Origin: Thauera sp.
Lineage (GTDB): Bacteria; Pseudomonadota; Gammaproteobacteria; Burkholderiales; Rhodocyclaceae
Length of the DNA: 64,000 bases
Reading direction: 5' to 3'
Assembly (NCBI GenBank): GCA_017302295.1
Contig: JAFLDS010000011.1
Span: 1-64,000, forward strand
This document shows, one piece after another, positions 9,214 through 17,402 of the stretch (the first letter of the stretch is position 1; each line of letters opens with the position of its first letter). The notes under the pieces are model-generated. The model searched no databases and was not told where the DNA came from. It worked only from the letters and a program-made list of their open reading frames with translations. The position numbers and the translations under genes are program-made.

Positions 9214-10089
9214 ATGAGCCTGGTGAAGCGGTTGTCGTATGTGGAGATCGAAGCCTCCGACCTGGAGCGCTGGACGGTGTTCGGCCGCGACGTGTTCGGT
9301 TGCGAGCTGGCTACGGGCAGCACCGCGGACTGCCTGCAGTTCCGCATCGATGCGCGCCCCTGGCGCATCCAGGTGTCGCGCGGCGAGCGCGACGACCTGA
9401 AGGTGATCGGCCTGGAAGTCGCCGACCGCGCCGGCCTGCACGAAGTCTGCGCGCGGCTCGAGCGTGCCGGCCATCCCTTCCGCATGGCGACGAAGGCGCA
9501 GTGCGAGGCGCGCGGCGTGTACGAGATGTGCCTGCTGGCGGACCCGTCGGGCATCGAGGTCGAGGTGTCCTACGGTTCGCTGCTGCAGCCGCAGCGGCCG
9601 TTCTGCGCGGCGGTCGGACATGGCGGTTTCGTCACCGGCGACCAGGGCCTGGGCCATCTGATGCTGGTGGTGGACGATCCGCAGCGCGTGCAGCAGTTCT
9701 ACGGCGACATCATGGGCTTCATCACCAGCGACTACGTGTCGACGAAGAACTACGGCGGCCTGGCCGGCGACTTCATCTTCATGCGCTGCAATCCGCGCCA
9801 TCACACCCTGGCCTTCGGCCGCCTGCCCATCCCGCGCCGTCTCGGCCACCTGATGCTGCAGGTCAACCGCATCGACGACGTCGGCCTGACGCTGGACCGC
9901 GTGCATGCCCAAGGCTTTCGCCAGACGCGCTCGATTGGCCGCCATGTGAACGACAACATGTTCTCGTTCTATTGCGAGTCGCCGTCGAAGCTGCAGTTCG
10001 AATGCGGCTGGGGCGGGCTGGAGATGGACGAGGGCAGCGACGTGAAGCTGTACGACGTGACCAGCGTGTGGGGGCACAAGCACCTGTAG
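9214..10089 (+). CDS. Type I extradiol ring-cleavage dioxygenase (VOC superfamily)
   Basis: A 291-residue two-domain protein like 2,3-dihydroxybiphenyl 1,2-dioxygenases. The C-terminal domain holds the 2-His-1-carboxylate iron ligands: His in GLGHLMLVV, His in LGHLMLQVN and Glu in LQFECGW; the N-terminal domain is the non-catalytic copy. The final step, cleavage next to a catechol, fits downstream of the Rieske oxygenase. The partner hydrolase is two genes upstream. If the pathway is quinolone-like, 2,3-dihydroxyphenylpropionate or an amino-substituted analogue would be a candidate substrate. Last gene of the rightward operon. Confidence 0.9.
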   Translation: MSLVKRLSYVEIEASDLERWTVFGRDVFGCELATGSTADCLQFRIDARPWRIQVSRGERDDLKVIGLEVADRAGLHEVCARLERAGHPFRMATKAQCEARGVYEMCLLADPSGIEVEVSYGSLLQPQRPFCAAVGHGGFVTGDQGLGHLMLVVDDPQRVQQFYGDIMGFITSDYVSTKNYGGLAGDFIFMRCNPRHHTLAFGRLPIPRRLGHLMLQVNRIDDVGLTLDRVHAQGFRQTRSIGRHVNDNMFSFYCESPSKLQFECGWGGLEMDEGSDVKLYDVTSVWGHKHL

Positions 10090-10111
10090 CTGCGACGGTA
10101 GCGCATGCCCG

Positions 10112-10143
10112 ACGGGCGGACCGGTGCAGGCCGGTCCGCCCGT
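10112..10143. terminator. Strong hairpin between convergent genes
   Basis: Perfect 13-bp arms (10112-10124 and 10131-10143) with a 6-base loop, followed by ttctgttt on the plus strand. It sits between the convergent extradiol dioxygenase and cupin genes and could end transcription from both sides. Confidence 0.75.
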
Positions 10144-10154
10144 TCTGTTTGCGG

Positions 10155-10694
10155 TCAGCCGCGCGCGGCGCCGATCAGCACGAAGAACATCTGCGCCGGG
10201 CGATCGCTCGGGTTGCGCCAGGCGTGGCGTGTGCCGAGCTGCACGACCACGTCGCCGGCCTTGAGGCGGGTCGTGCGGCCGTTGTCGAGGTCGAGACAGA
10301 TCTCGCCGTCGAGCACCACGCCGTAGTCGATCGTGTCGGTGCGGTGAAAGCCCGAGCCGTCGGCGTCGAAGCTCGCCGCCAGATCGGGCAGGCGCTGGAC
10401 GAATTCCGCGCCGGCTGCGGCCGGGTCGAACTGCTCCGAGGTGGTGACGCTGTCGGGCGGGAAGGTCACGCGCAAGGCGACGCTGCCGCCGCGCGGTTGC
10501 AGCACCGACTCCGTGCCGGTGCTTTCCGGCTCCGACGGCTGTCGCGGAATCGTCGGCAGCGGCTCGGTGCGCCAGACGACGCTGACGGCGAAGCCGGGGT
10601 GGTGCTTCATGCCGCCTTCGGTGAGGGGGCGGGCGAAGGCGATCTGGGCCTGGTCCTGGCTGTCGTGTCCGGTGATGTAGCGTGTGGTTTCCAT
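10155..10694 (-). CDS. Cupin domain protein
   Basis: A 179-residue protein with one cupin barrel in its C-terminal half: FHRTDTIDYGVVLDGEICLDL, then GDVVVQLGTRHAWRNPSDRPAQMFFVL. The His residues that usually bind the metal are partly replaced (DTIDYGVV in place of HxHxxE). The enzyme class is therefore unclear; it could be a non-catalytic binding protein. It follows the dehydrogenase gene by 67 bases on the same strand. Confidence 0.8.
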   Translation of the reverse strand: METTRYITGHDSQDQAQIAFARPLTEGGMKHHPGFAVSVVWRTEPLPTIPRQPSEPESTGTESVLQPRGGSVALRVTFPPDSVTTSEQFDPAAAGAEFVQRLPDLAASFDADGSGFHRTDTIDYGVVLDGEICLDLDNGRTTRLKAGDVVVQLGTRHAWRNPSDRPAQMFFVLIGAARG

Positions 10695-10761
10695 GGGGCT
10701 CTCCAGTGTGGGAATGGGCGGCGCCGGCCGGCGAAGACCGTGGGCGCCGCTGCGGCCTTGT

Positions 10762-11868
10762 TCAGGCGTGGGCGATGTGGAAGTTGGTGAAGCCGTTGGC
10801 CTGCGATTCGACGGCTGCCAGCGCTTCGTTGAGCCGCTCCAGCGGATAGGGGTGTGCTTCGAGCAGGCCGAGATCGACCAGACCCGACTCGATCATGCTG
10901 ACCATCTCGTCGCCTTCGGTCGGCGTGAACCACAGCGAGCCGATGTACTGCAGCTGTGCGCACATGAAGGGGTGCGGATCGATCGGGATCGGTCCGGCGA
11001 CGCCGCCGATCTGCACGATGCGCCCGCCGCGCGCCACCGCCTGCATCGCATCCACCGACAGCGCGGCCGGGGCCTTGGCGCCCAGGGTGTCGAGCATCGC
11101 GTCCACGCCTTCGGGCAGGTGGCGGCGCGCCTGTTCGGCGATGCCGCCTTCGCCCAGCACCACGGGCACCACCCGCTTCGGATCGAGCGCCACCAGGCGC
11201 TCCAGCGCCTTGCGGTCGCGCGCGACGACCAGCACCCGGGCGGCGCCAAAGGCCAGCGCGAGCAGCGTGGCACCCACGCCCAGCGTGCCGGTTGCGCCCA
11301 GGATCAGCATCGTCTGGCCAGGCCGCAGCGCCGACTTGCGGATCGCCGAGTAGGCGGTGCCCAGATAACCGAGGCGCGCCGCCTGGGCCGAGCTCAGGTT
11401 GCCGGGCAGCCGCACCAGGTTGTTGGCCGGCGCGGTCATGAACTCGGCGTAGCCGGCGTAGGGGTACTTCTCGAACACCTGCTGCGAGCCGGCGCCGAAG
11501 CCGAAATAGCCCATGAAGGTGTAGCTGTCGCAGCGCGTCGGCTCACCCGCGCGGCAGTACCGGCACTGGCCGCAGCCCACGCCCGGGTTCACATACACCC
11601 GGTCGCCCGGCTTGTACGCGGTGACGCCTTCGCCGACTGCGGCCACCGTGCCGGCGCTGTCCAGCCCGAAGATGGCCGGCAGCGCGGGTAGCGGCAGAAA
11701 GGGATACCAGGTGGGGAAGTGGGTGACGACGTTGCGAAGGTTGGGAATCAGCCCGCAGGCTTCGACCTTCACCAGTACGTCGTGCCTGCCGGGACGGGGA
11801 ACGGGGACGGTGTCGATCGAAAATCGTCCGCCGATTTCGTGCAAGCGCGCGGCCCGCATCATGCTCAT
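10762..11868 (-). CDS. Zinc-type (MDR) alcohol dehydrogenase family protein
   Basis: A 368-residue medium-chain dehydrogenase. The structural zinc cysteines are present (CGQCRYCRAGEPTRC), as is the Rossmann motif GATGTLGVGA. The catalytic zinc site is altered: the usual GHE segment reads FGLDSAG and the Cys-Gly-X-Cys-Gly-Thr/Ser-Asp segment reads CGLIPNLRN, so only one of the normal ligands remains. It may be a zinc-independent oxidoreductase acting on an enone or aldehyde. It is divergent from the PAS-GGDEF-EAL gene and probably heads a two-gene operon with the cupin. A XylS-type site lies upstream. Confidence 0.85.
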   Translation of the reverse strand: MSMMRAARLHEIGGRFSIDTVPVPRPGRHDVLVKVEACGLIPNLRNVVTHFPTWYPFLPLPALPAIFGLDSAGTVAAVGEGVTAYKPGDRVYVNPGVGCGQCRYCRAGEPTRCDSYTFMGYFGFGAGSQQVFEKYPYAGYAEFMTAPANNLVRLPGNLSSAQAARLGYLGTAYSAIRKSALRPGQTMLILGATGTLGVGATLLALAFGAARVLVVARDRKALERLVALDPKRVVPVVLGEGGIAEQARRHLPEGVDAMLDTLGAKAPAALSVDAMQAVARGGRIVQIGGVAGPIPIDPHPFMCAQLQYIGSLWFTPTEGDEMVSMIESGLVDLGLLEAHPYPLERLNEALAAVESQANGFTNFHIAHA

Positions 11869-12200
11869 GCTCGTGTCTCCTGTGTGTTGGGTGAGGCACG
11901 GCGGTTCGCGTGGGGGCGCGATGACCGGCCGCTGCGGGCATGCGTGCGCCTCGCGCGCTGCGCTTGACGACGCAGCCGCAACGAAGGCAAGTCTGCCCGG
12001 CTGCTATGTTGGTGCGCCCGGCGTGCGGCGGCGCTCCATCGGCGACGGTGCTTATCCCGTGGGCGCAAGAAATGGCCGCGACGGTAACGGCACCCGCCAA
12101 CGCCGGATGCGCGCGCGTGAGACTTTTCCCCTTTTCTGCGCACCTCAGTTTGGGCACACTCCGCGCGTCAGTAGATTTGCACGAACAGGATTCCGTCCCG
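11869..12200. other. Divergent intergenic region
   Basis: These 332 bases lie between the dehydrogenase and the cyclic-di-GMP protein. Frames continue through part of them but without recognisable sequence. Apart from the possible XylS-type site at 12053-12067, nothing distinct was seen. Confidence 0.5.
12053..12067 (-). promoter_or_regulatory. Possible XylS-type site upstream of the dehydrogenase
   Basis: The plus strand reads TATCCCGTGGGCGCA, 7 of 8 consensus bases in the orientation facing the dehydrogenase start 185 bases away. No good second half-site was found at the 20-bp step, so this is weaker than the sites at 4700 and 6421. Confidence 0.3.
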
Positions 12201-14711
12201 ATGCCCTTTCGTCAGCCCAACGCGGCCGCCGTTTCAGTTCCACAGCCCGAGCTGGAGGAGATGCGCCGCGTCGACCTGCAGATTCGAGGTGCGGGTCTTG
12301 GCACCTGGGCGTGGAACGTCCAGACGGGCGAGATCAGGATCAACGAGGACTGGGCGCGCATCGTCGGATGCACGAAAGCCGAGCTGGAGCCGACGACGAT
12401 CGAGACTTGGGAAGCGTTCGTGCATCCGGACGATCTGGCCGAGTCCAATCGCCGGCTTGAGGAGCATTTCCGCGGCGAGACCGAACGCTACGAATGCGAG
12501 TGCCGCATGCGTCACCGTGACGGGCACTGGGTCTGGGTGCTCGACCAGGGCCAGGTGCTGACGCGCGATGCCGAGGGGCGGCCGTTGTGGATGTTCGGCG
12601 TGCACACCGATCTGAGCCGGCATAAGGCGGTTGAGCAGGAGCGCGACGCGCTCCTCGAGCGTTTCCGTCGCCTTGTCCAGCACCTTCCCGGCTATCTGTA
12701 TCAATACCGCTTGCGGCCCGATGGCAGCTCTCATTTTCCGTTTGCGACGGACGCCATCGAGCTCGTCTATGGCTGCAGCGCGCAGGACGTGCTCGAAGAC
12801 GCCACACCGGTGTTCGATGCGATTCATCCGGAGGACCGCGAACGCGTCGCCCGTGCAATCTGCGAGTCGGCCGAGAGCCTCGGCATCTGGAAGGATCACT
12901 ACCGGATCTGCCACCCGACGCGCGGCGTGATCTGGATCGAGGGGCTGGCGACACCGGAGCGCCTGGCCGATGGCAGCACGCTGTGGCACGGCTTCCTGAT
13001 GGATGTGACCGATGCCGAGCGCCAGCGTGCAAAGCTGCGGCTCACCGAGCGGGTGTTCTCCTCCACCCAGGAGGGCATCATCGTGACCGACCTGGAGGGC
13101 CGCATCGTCGAGGTCAACGACGCCTTCGCCCGGGTGACGGGCTATGAGGCGCACGAAGTGATCGGGCAGCGCGTGTCGGTGCTGAAATCCGGCAAGCAGG
13201 GGCGGGAGTTCTACCGGCAGTTGTGGAACGACCTGCGCACGCGTGGCCGCTGGCAGGGCGAGATCTGGAACCGGCGCAAGAGCGGCGAGCTGTATCCCGA
13301 GTGGCTGTCGATCGATTCGGTGCTCGACGAGCACGGAACGCTCGAGCATTACGTCGGCGTGTTCAGCGACATGACGCTCATCAAGCAGCACGAGGAGCAA
13401 CTCGACCGCGCGACCTACTACGATGCGCTGACCGGGCTGCCCAACAGGCGGCTGGTCGCCGACCGCCTGCAGCTTGCGCTTGCCCACGCCAAGCGCAATC
13501 GTGAGATCGTGGCCGTCTGCTATCTGGATGTCGACCGCTTCAAGGAGGTCAACGAGCTCCATGACGCCGGCGTCGCCGACCGCATCCTGGCGGGTCTGGC
13601 CGATCGCCTGTTGCATGCCTTGCGCGCCGGCGACACGGTGGGACGAGTGGGCGGTGACGAGTTCCTGATCCTGCTGACCGAGCTGCGGTCGTGCGACGAG
13701 GCGCTCGATCTCGTGCGCCGCATCCTGGCGATCGTGCGCACGCCTCATGTACTGGGGCCGCAGGGCACCATCGAATTGACCGCGAGCATCGGTGTGGCGA
13801 TGTATCCGGACATCGACGTGTCGGCCGACGAGCTGATCCGCTACGCGGACCAGGCCCTGTTCCGGGCCAAGGAGCGCGGGCGCAACGGTTTCGTCGTGTT
13901 CGATCGCGAGGAGGACGTCACCAGCCGGGTGAGGGCGGACTTGCTGCAGGCGGCGCTGGGCGCCCTCACGAACGGCGAGTTCCGCCTGTACTACCAGCCC
14001 AAGCTCGATCTGCGCAGCGGCCGCATCTGGTCGGTGGAGGCGCTGATCCGCTGGCGCCTCCCCGGCGGCCGCATCCGTCCGCCCGGAGAATTCATCGAGG
14101 CCCTGGCCGGTACGACCCTGGAGGCGGAAGTCGGCAACTGGGTGGTCGACGAGGCGCTGCGCCAGCAGCGCGTCTGGCACGAACACGGGCTGTCGATGCC
14201 GGTCAGCATCAATGTGTCGGCCGATCATCTGCTCGGCGACGGCTTCCTTTCCATGCTGGGTGACGCGCTGTCCCGGCATTGGGTCGACCGTCGGCCGATC
14301 GTCGCCCTCGAGATCCTCGAGACCTCGCGCATTTCCGACTTCAATCGCCTGTGCCAGCGGTTGCTAGAGTGCAAGGCGCTCGGCGTCCTGTTCTCGCTCG
14401 ACGACTTCGGTACCGGCTATTCGTCAATGACCTACATGCGCCAGTTGCCCGTCGATGCGCTGAAGATCGACCGCAGCTTCGTGCAGACCATGCTCGAGAG
14501 CGAAGCCGACCTCAGCATCGTGAAAGGCATCATCGGCCTGGGGCGTGCCTTCGACCGGATGGTGATCGCCGAGGGGGTCGAGACCGAGGCCCACATCGAG
14601 CGGCTGAAGGAGCTTGGTTGCGACATTGCGCAGGGCTATCGCATCGCCAGGCCGATGCCGGCCGACGAGCTCATGCCCTGGGTGGCGGCCTGGAACGGCA
14701 AGCTGGGCTGA
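12201..14711 (+). CDS. PAS-GGDEF-EAL cyclic-di-GMP signalling protein
   Basis: An 836-residue sensor. Three PAS/PAC regions occupy about residues 20-400. A GGDEF domain follows with an intact GGDEF motif near residue 484 and an RxxD inhibitory site (RAGD) five residues before it. The EAL domain has EAL near residue 613, and SINVS, EILE, DDFGTGYSS, LKIDRSF and AEGVETE are all present. Both diguanylate cyclase and phosphodiesterase activities look possible. There is no membrane segment, so it is a cytosolic sensor. The start at 12201 excludes an 87-residue upstream extension lacking domain similarity; agga lies about ten bases upstream. Confidence 0.92.
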   Translation: MPFRQPNAAAVSVPQPELEEMRRVDLQIRGAGLGTWAWNVQTGEIRINEDWARIVGCTKAELEPTTIETWEAFVHPDDLAESNRRLEEHFRGETERYECECRMRHRDGHWVWVLDQGQVLTRDAEGRPLWMFGVHTDLSRHKAVEQERDALLERFRRLVQHLPGYLYQYRLRPDGSSHFPFATDAIELVYGCSAQDVLEDATPVFDAIHPEDRERVARAICESAESLGIWKDHYRICHPTRGVIWIEGLATPERLADGSTLWHGFLMDVTDAERQRAKLRLTERVFSSTQEGIIVTDLEGRIVEVNDAFARVTGYEAHEVIGQRVSVLKSGKQGREFYRQLWNDLRTRGRWQGEIWNRRKSGELYPEWLSIDSVLDEHGTLEHYVGVFSDMTLIKQHEEQLDRATYYDALTGLPNRRLVADRLQLALAHAKRNREIVAVCYLDVDRFKEVNELHDAGVADRILAGLADRLLHALRAGDTVGRVGGDEFLILLTELRSCDEALDLVRRILAIVRTPHVLGPQGTIELTASIGVAMYPDIDVSADELIRYADQALFRAKERGRNGFVVFDREEDVTSRVRADLLQAALGALTNGEFRLYYQPKLDLRSGRIWSVEALIRWRLPGGRIRPPGEFIEALAGTTLEAEVGNWVVDEALRQQRVWHEHGLSMPVSINVSADHLLGDGFLSMLGDALSRHWVDRRPIVALEILETSRISDFNRLCQRLLECKALGVLFSLDDFGTGYSSMTYMRQLPVDALKIDRSFVQTMLESEADLSIVKGIIGLGRAFDRMVIAEGVETEAHIERLKELGCDIAQGYRIARPMPADELMPWVAAWNGKLG

Positions 14712-14812
14712 GCTTCCTCACGCCGGTGGCGGCTGGAGCGCCGCTTGTGGCGTGGACCGCGGATGCAAGAGAATGACGCCCAGCATGCCCACCACCGCGT
14801 CGGAATCCGCCC

Positions 14813-16225
14813 ATGAACAAGCGCGACACCAGCCTCACCACCGACCAGAAGGCCCTTCAGGTCAACCTCGACAAATACAAGTACGGCTCCATCGTCGAGA
14901 TCGGCGCCGGGCAGGAGGTCGCGCGCCGCTTCTTCCAGGTCGGTGCCGCCGCTGGGACGATCGCCAAGACCATGTCGGCTTACGACATGGCGGTCAGCGA
15001 CGACATCTACGGCCATGTGGACCGCTACGTCAGCCGTGCGCGCCTGCTGCAGATGCTGGAGAAGGAATTCGACCAGGTGGTGGCGCGGCTCGCCCATGTA
15101 CGGCCGAAGAACACCACCTTCTTCGCCTATGCGGCCACCGTCACCGCGCGCAGCTTCAAGCAGAAGAACGAATGCCACGGCTGGGTCGGCATCCGGCTGC
15201 AACTGCACCCCGGCGCGGCGCCGAGCGACGTCGTCATGCACGTGCGCATGCTCGACAACGACAACGCGCAGCAGGCCGAGGCGCTCGGCATCCTGGGTGT
15301 GAACCTGATCCACGGCGCCTTCTTCCACCACCAGCACCCCGAGTGGGTGGTCGAGGGCCTGGCTGACGGGCTCGGTTCGGAGCGCATCGAGGTCGACCTG
15401 ATCCACTTCTCCGGCCCCTACTTCGAGGAGGTCGAGAACCGGCTGATGAACCTGCACCTGATCCGCAGCTGGCTGACGCGGGCGGTGGTGTTCAACCCGG
15501 CAGGCGAGGTGGTGGTGCCGGGCGAGCTGTTCTACCGCAAGCCGGTGATGGTGATCCGTGGCAGCTTCAAGCCGGTGACCTGCGTCAATGTGGACATGAT
15601 GACCGCCGGCCAGCGCCAGTTCAGCCAGCTTGCCGCGGTCGACGACCACGAGATCGTGTCGCTGGCCGAAGTCACGATGAACTCGCTGATCAGCGGCGAC
15701 AACGTGGATGGCGCCGACTTCCTGGCCCGCATCGACCTGCTCGCCTCGCAGGGTTACACGGTGATGATCTCCGACTACGTGCGCTTCTTCCGCCTGCGCG
15801 CCTACCTGCGCCGCTACACGCAGAAGCCGATCGGCATCGTACTGTCGGTGCGCGACTTCGACTTCCTGTTCGACGAGAAATACTACGAGGGCCTGGAGGG
15901 TGGCATCCTCGAAGCCTTCGGCAAGCTCTTTCCGGACAACACCCATGTCTACGTCTACCCGTCGCGCCCGAGCGACGGCGGCGCGGAGCTGGTGACGCTG
16001 GACAACGTGTCCGTACCCGCCAACCTGCGCCACCTGCTCGCGCACCTGGTCGACAACGAGAAGCTGCTCGCGGTGCAGCCTTTCGATGACAGTCACCTGC
16101 ACATCGACGTCGCCGAAGTGCTCGCCGGTCTGCGCCGAGGCCGCGGTCAGTGGGAACAGGCCGTACCCGAGTCCGTCGCGCAGCGCATCATTGCCGGGCG
16201 ACTGCTGGGGTACGACACCGAGTAA
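14813..16225 (+). CDS. Conserved protein of unknown function
   Basis: A 470-residue cytosolic-looking protein without a signal peptide or membrane segment. It begins MNKRDTSLTTDQKALQVNLD and has a conserved-looking early block EIGAGQEVARRFFQVG. I recognise this as a widespread betaproteobacterial family, but no catalytic motif I know is visible. Relatives have sometimes been auto-named as nucleotide adenylyltransferases, which I cannot support since no HxGH nucleotidyltransferase motif is present. It is a stand-alone gene 101 bases after the PAS-GGDEF-EAL gene. Confidence 0.75.
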   Translation: MNKRDTSLTTDQKALQVNLDKYKYGSIVEIGAGQEVARRFFQVGAAAGTIAKTMSAYDMAVSDDIYGHVDRYVSRARLLQMLEKEFDQVVARLAHVRPKNTTFFAYAATVTARSFKQKNECHGWVGIRLQLHPGAAPSDVVMHVRMLDNDNAQQAEALGILGVNLIHGAFFHHQHPEWVVEGLADGLGSERIEVDLIHFSGPYFEEVENRLMNLHLIRSWLTRAVVFNPAGEVVVPGELFYRKPVMVIRGSFKPVTCVNVDMMTAGQRQFSQLAAVDDHEIVSLAEVTMNSLISGDNVDGADFLARIDLLASQGYTVMISDYVRFFRLRAYLRRYTQKPIGIVLSVRDFDFLFDEKYYEGLEGGILEAFGKLFPDNTHVYVYPSRPSDGGAELVTLDNVSVPANLRHLLAHLVDNEKLLAVQPFDDSHLHIDVAEVLAGLRRGRGQWEQAVPESVAQRIIAGRLLGYDTE

Positions 16226-16252
16226 CGCGGCAGGTGAATGCCCGCTGTGGCT

Positions 16253-16289
16253 TTCAGCGGAGGTTCACTTTCGCTTCAGTGTGGGTTCA
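16253..16289 (+). promoter_or_regulatory. Four TTCA repeats at exact 11-bp spacing (response-regulator box)
   Basis: TTCA begins at 16253, 16264, 16275 and 16286, a four-fold direct repeat with helical phasing. OmpR/PhoB-family response regulators bind direct repeats with this step. It lies 63-99 bases before the PepSY gene. PepSY/cytochrome b561 pairs are often controlled by QseB/PmrA-like two-component systems, none of which is encoded here. Confidence 0.5.
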
Positions 16290-16351
16290 GGCGCAGTGCT
16301 CAGAATGTGTCCCATGCCAGACCGGCATGCATGCACACCAAGGAGACTGCC

Positions 16352-16720
16352 ATGAAAACCCGCCACCTCATCGCCGCCGCTGCGACCCTGCTGATCGGCT
16401 CCGCCGCCTTCGCCGGCACCGAATGCACGACCGCCCCGCAGGCCACCTGGATGACGCAGCAGCAGATGCTGCAGAAGCTCGTCGATACCGGCTACACCAT
16501 CGAGCGCTTCCTCGTCACGAAGGGAGGTTGCTACGAGATGTACGGCTGGGACAAGGACGGCCGCCGCGTCGAGATCTATCACAATCCGGTTGACGGCAAG
16601 GTCGTCAAGGCCAAGACCTCGACTTCGCGGACCACGGCGACTTCGACTCCAAGCACGACTGCAACCACGACTCCGACTTCGTCCGCCACCTCGTCTGCCA
16701 CGACGACGCGGACGATGTGA
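16352..16720 (+). CDS. PepSY-domain periplasmic protein
   Basis: A 122-residue protein with a clear Sec signal peptide (MKTRHLIAAAATLLIGSAAFAG) and a PepSY_2-like domain to about residue 85 (WMTQQQMLQKLVDTGY, FLVTKGGCYEMYGWDKDG, VEIYHNPVDGKVV). The rest is a low-complexity Ser/Thr tail. From about 16615 the frame shifted by one gives almost all G/C third positions and an Asp/His-rich tail, so a frameshift near 16612 is possible. That alternative frame would stop at 16798-16800 in an ATGA overlap with the next gene. It is probably co-transcribed with the cytochrome b561 gene. Confidence 0.8.
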   Translation: MKTRHLIAAAATLLIGSAAFAGTECTTAPQATWMTQQQMLQKLVDTGYTIERFLVTKGGCYEMYGWDKDGRRVEIYHNPVDGKVVKAKTSTSRTTATSTPSTTATTTPTSSATSSATTTRTM

Positions 16721-16796
16721 TGCGGTCGCCATCGCTGGGCGCCGTCGTCGGCTTTTTCCGGCGGTCGATGGCGCCCGCAGCAAGAGGAGCATGGCC

Positions 16797-17351
16797 ATGA
16801 AGCAACTCGTTCCGGACCGCCCGACCCGGGTGTGGGACCCCTTCGTACGCCTCTTCCACTGGAGCCTGGTCGCCTGCGTGCTGCTGAACTTCTTCGTCGT
16901 CGATGACGGCGACGCGGCGCACGTGTGGCTGGGCTACACCGCCACCGGGCTGGTCGTGGTGCGCATCGTGTGGGGCTTCATCGGCTCGCCGCACGCGCGC
17001 TTCTCCGACTTCTTTCCTACCCCGGCCCGCCTGCGGCAGCACGTGGCAGGGCTGCGGTCGGGCGAGCGGGAGGTGCCGGTGGGGCACAACCCCTTCGGTG
17101 CGCTGATGATGCTCGCGCTGATGGCGCTGGTGCTCGGCCTGGGTCTGTCGGGCTGGCTGCTGACCCTCGATGCGTACTGGGGTGCCGAATGGCTGGAGGA
17201 CCTGCACGAGGCGCTGGCCTCGACGCTGATCACGCTGGCCGGGCTGCATGCGGCTTCTGCGATCGTGATGGGGCGACTCGAGCGGACGAACCTGATCGGC
17301 GCGATGGTGACCGGCGTCAAGCTGCGCCGTTCGCGGCAGCAAGTACGTTGA
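16797..17351 (+). CDS. Cytochrome b561-family membrane protein
   Basis: A 184-residue protein with four transmembrane helices in the b561 arrangement: VWDPFVRLFHWSLVACVLLN with a haem-ligand His in helix 1, HVWLGYTATGLVVVRIVWGFIG, then MMLALMALVLGLGLSGWLL, and a C-terminal helix with His in AGLHAASAIVMG. It carries electrons across the inner membrane, typically to or from quinone. ATG 16797 is preferred because agaggag lies seven bases upstream; ATG 16791 is too close to it. Pairing with a periplasmic PepSY protein is common. Confidence 0.88.
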   Translation: MKQLVPDRPTRVWDPFVRLFHWSLVACVLLNFFVVDDGDAAHVWLGYTATGLVVVRIVWGFIGSPHARFSDFFPTPARLRQHVAGLRSGEREVPVGHNPFGALMMLALMALVLGLGLSGWLLTLDAYWGAEWLEDLHEALASTLITLAGLHAASAIVMGRLERTNLIGAMVTGVKLRRSRQQVR

Positions 17352-17402
17352 TCCGCTGTGGCTCGCCACGGCATGGACCCGGCCCTTTCAGGCAAGGCGA
17401 TC

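Noticed and set aside
14813-16225. Nicotinate-nucleotide adenylyltransferase
   Set aside because: No HxGH or other nucleotidyltransferase motif is visible in the 470 residues; left as unknown.
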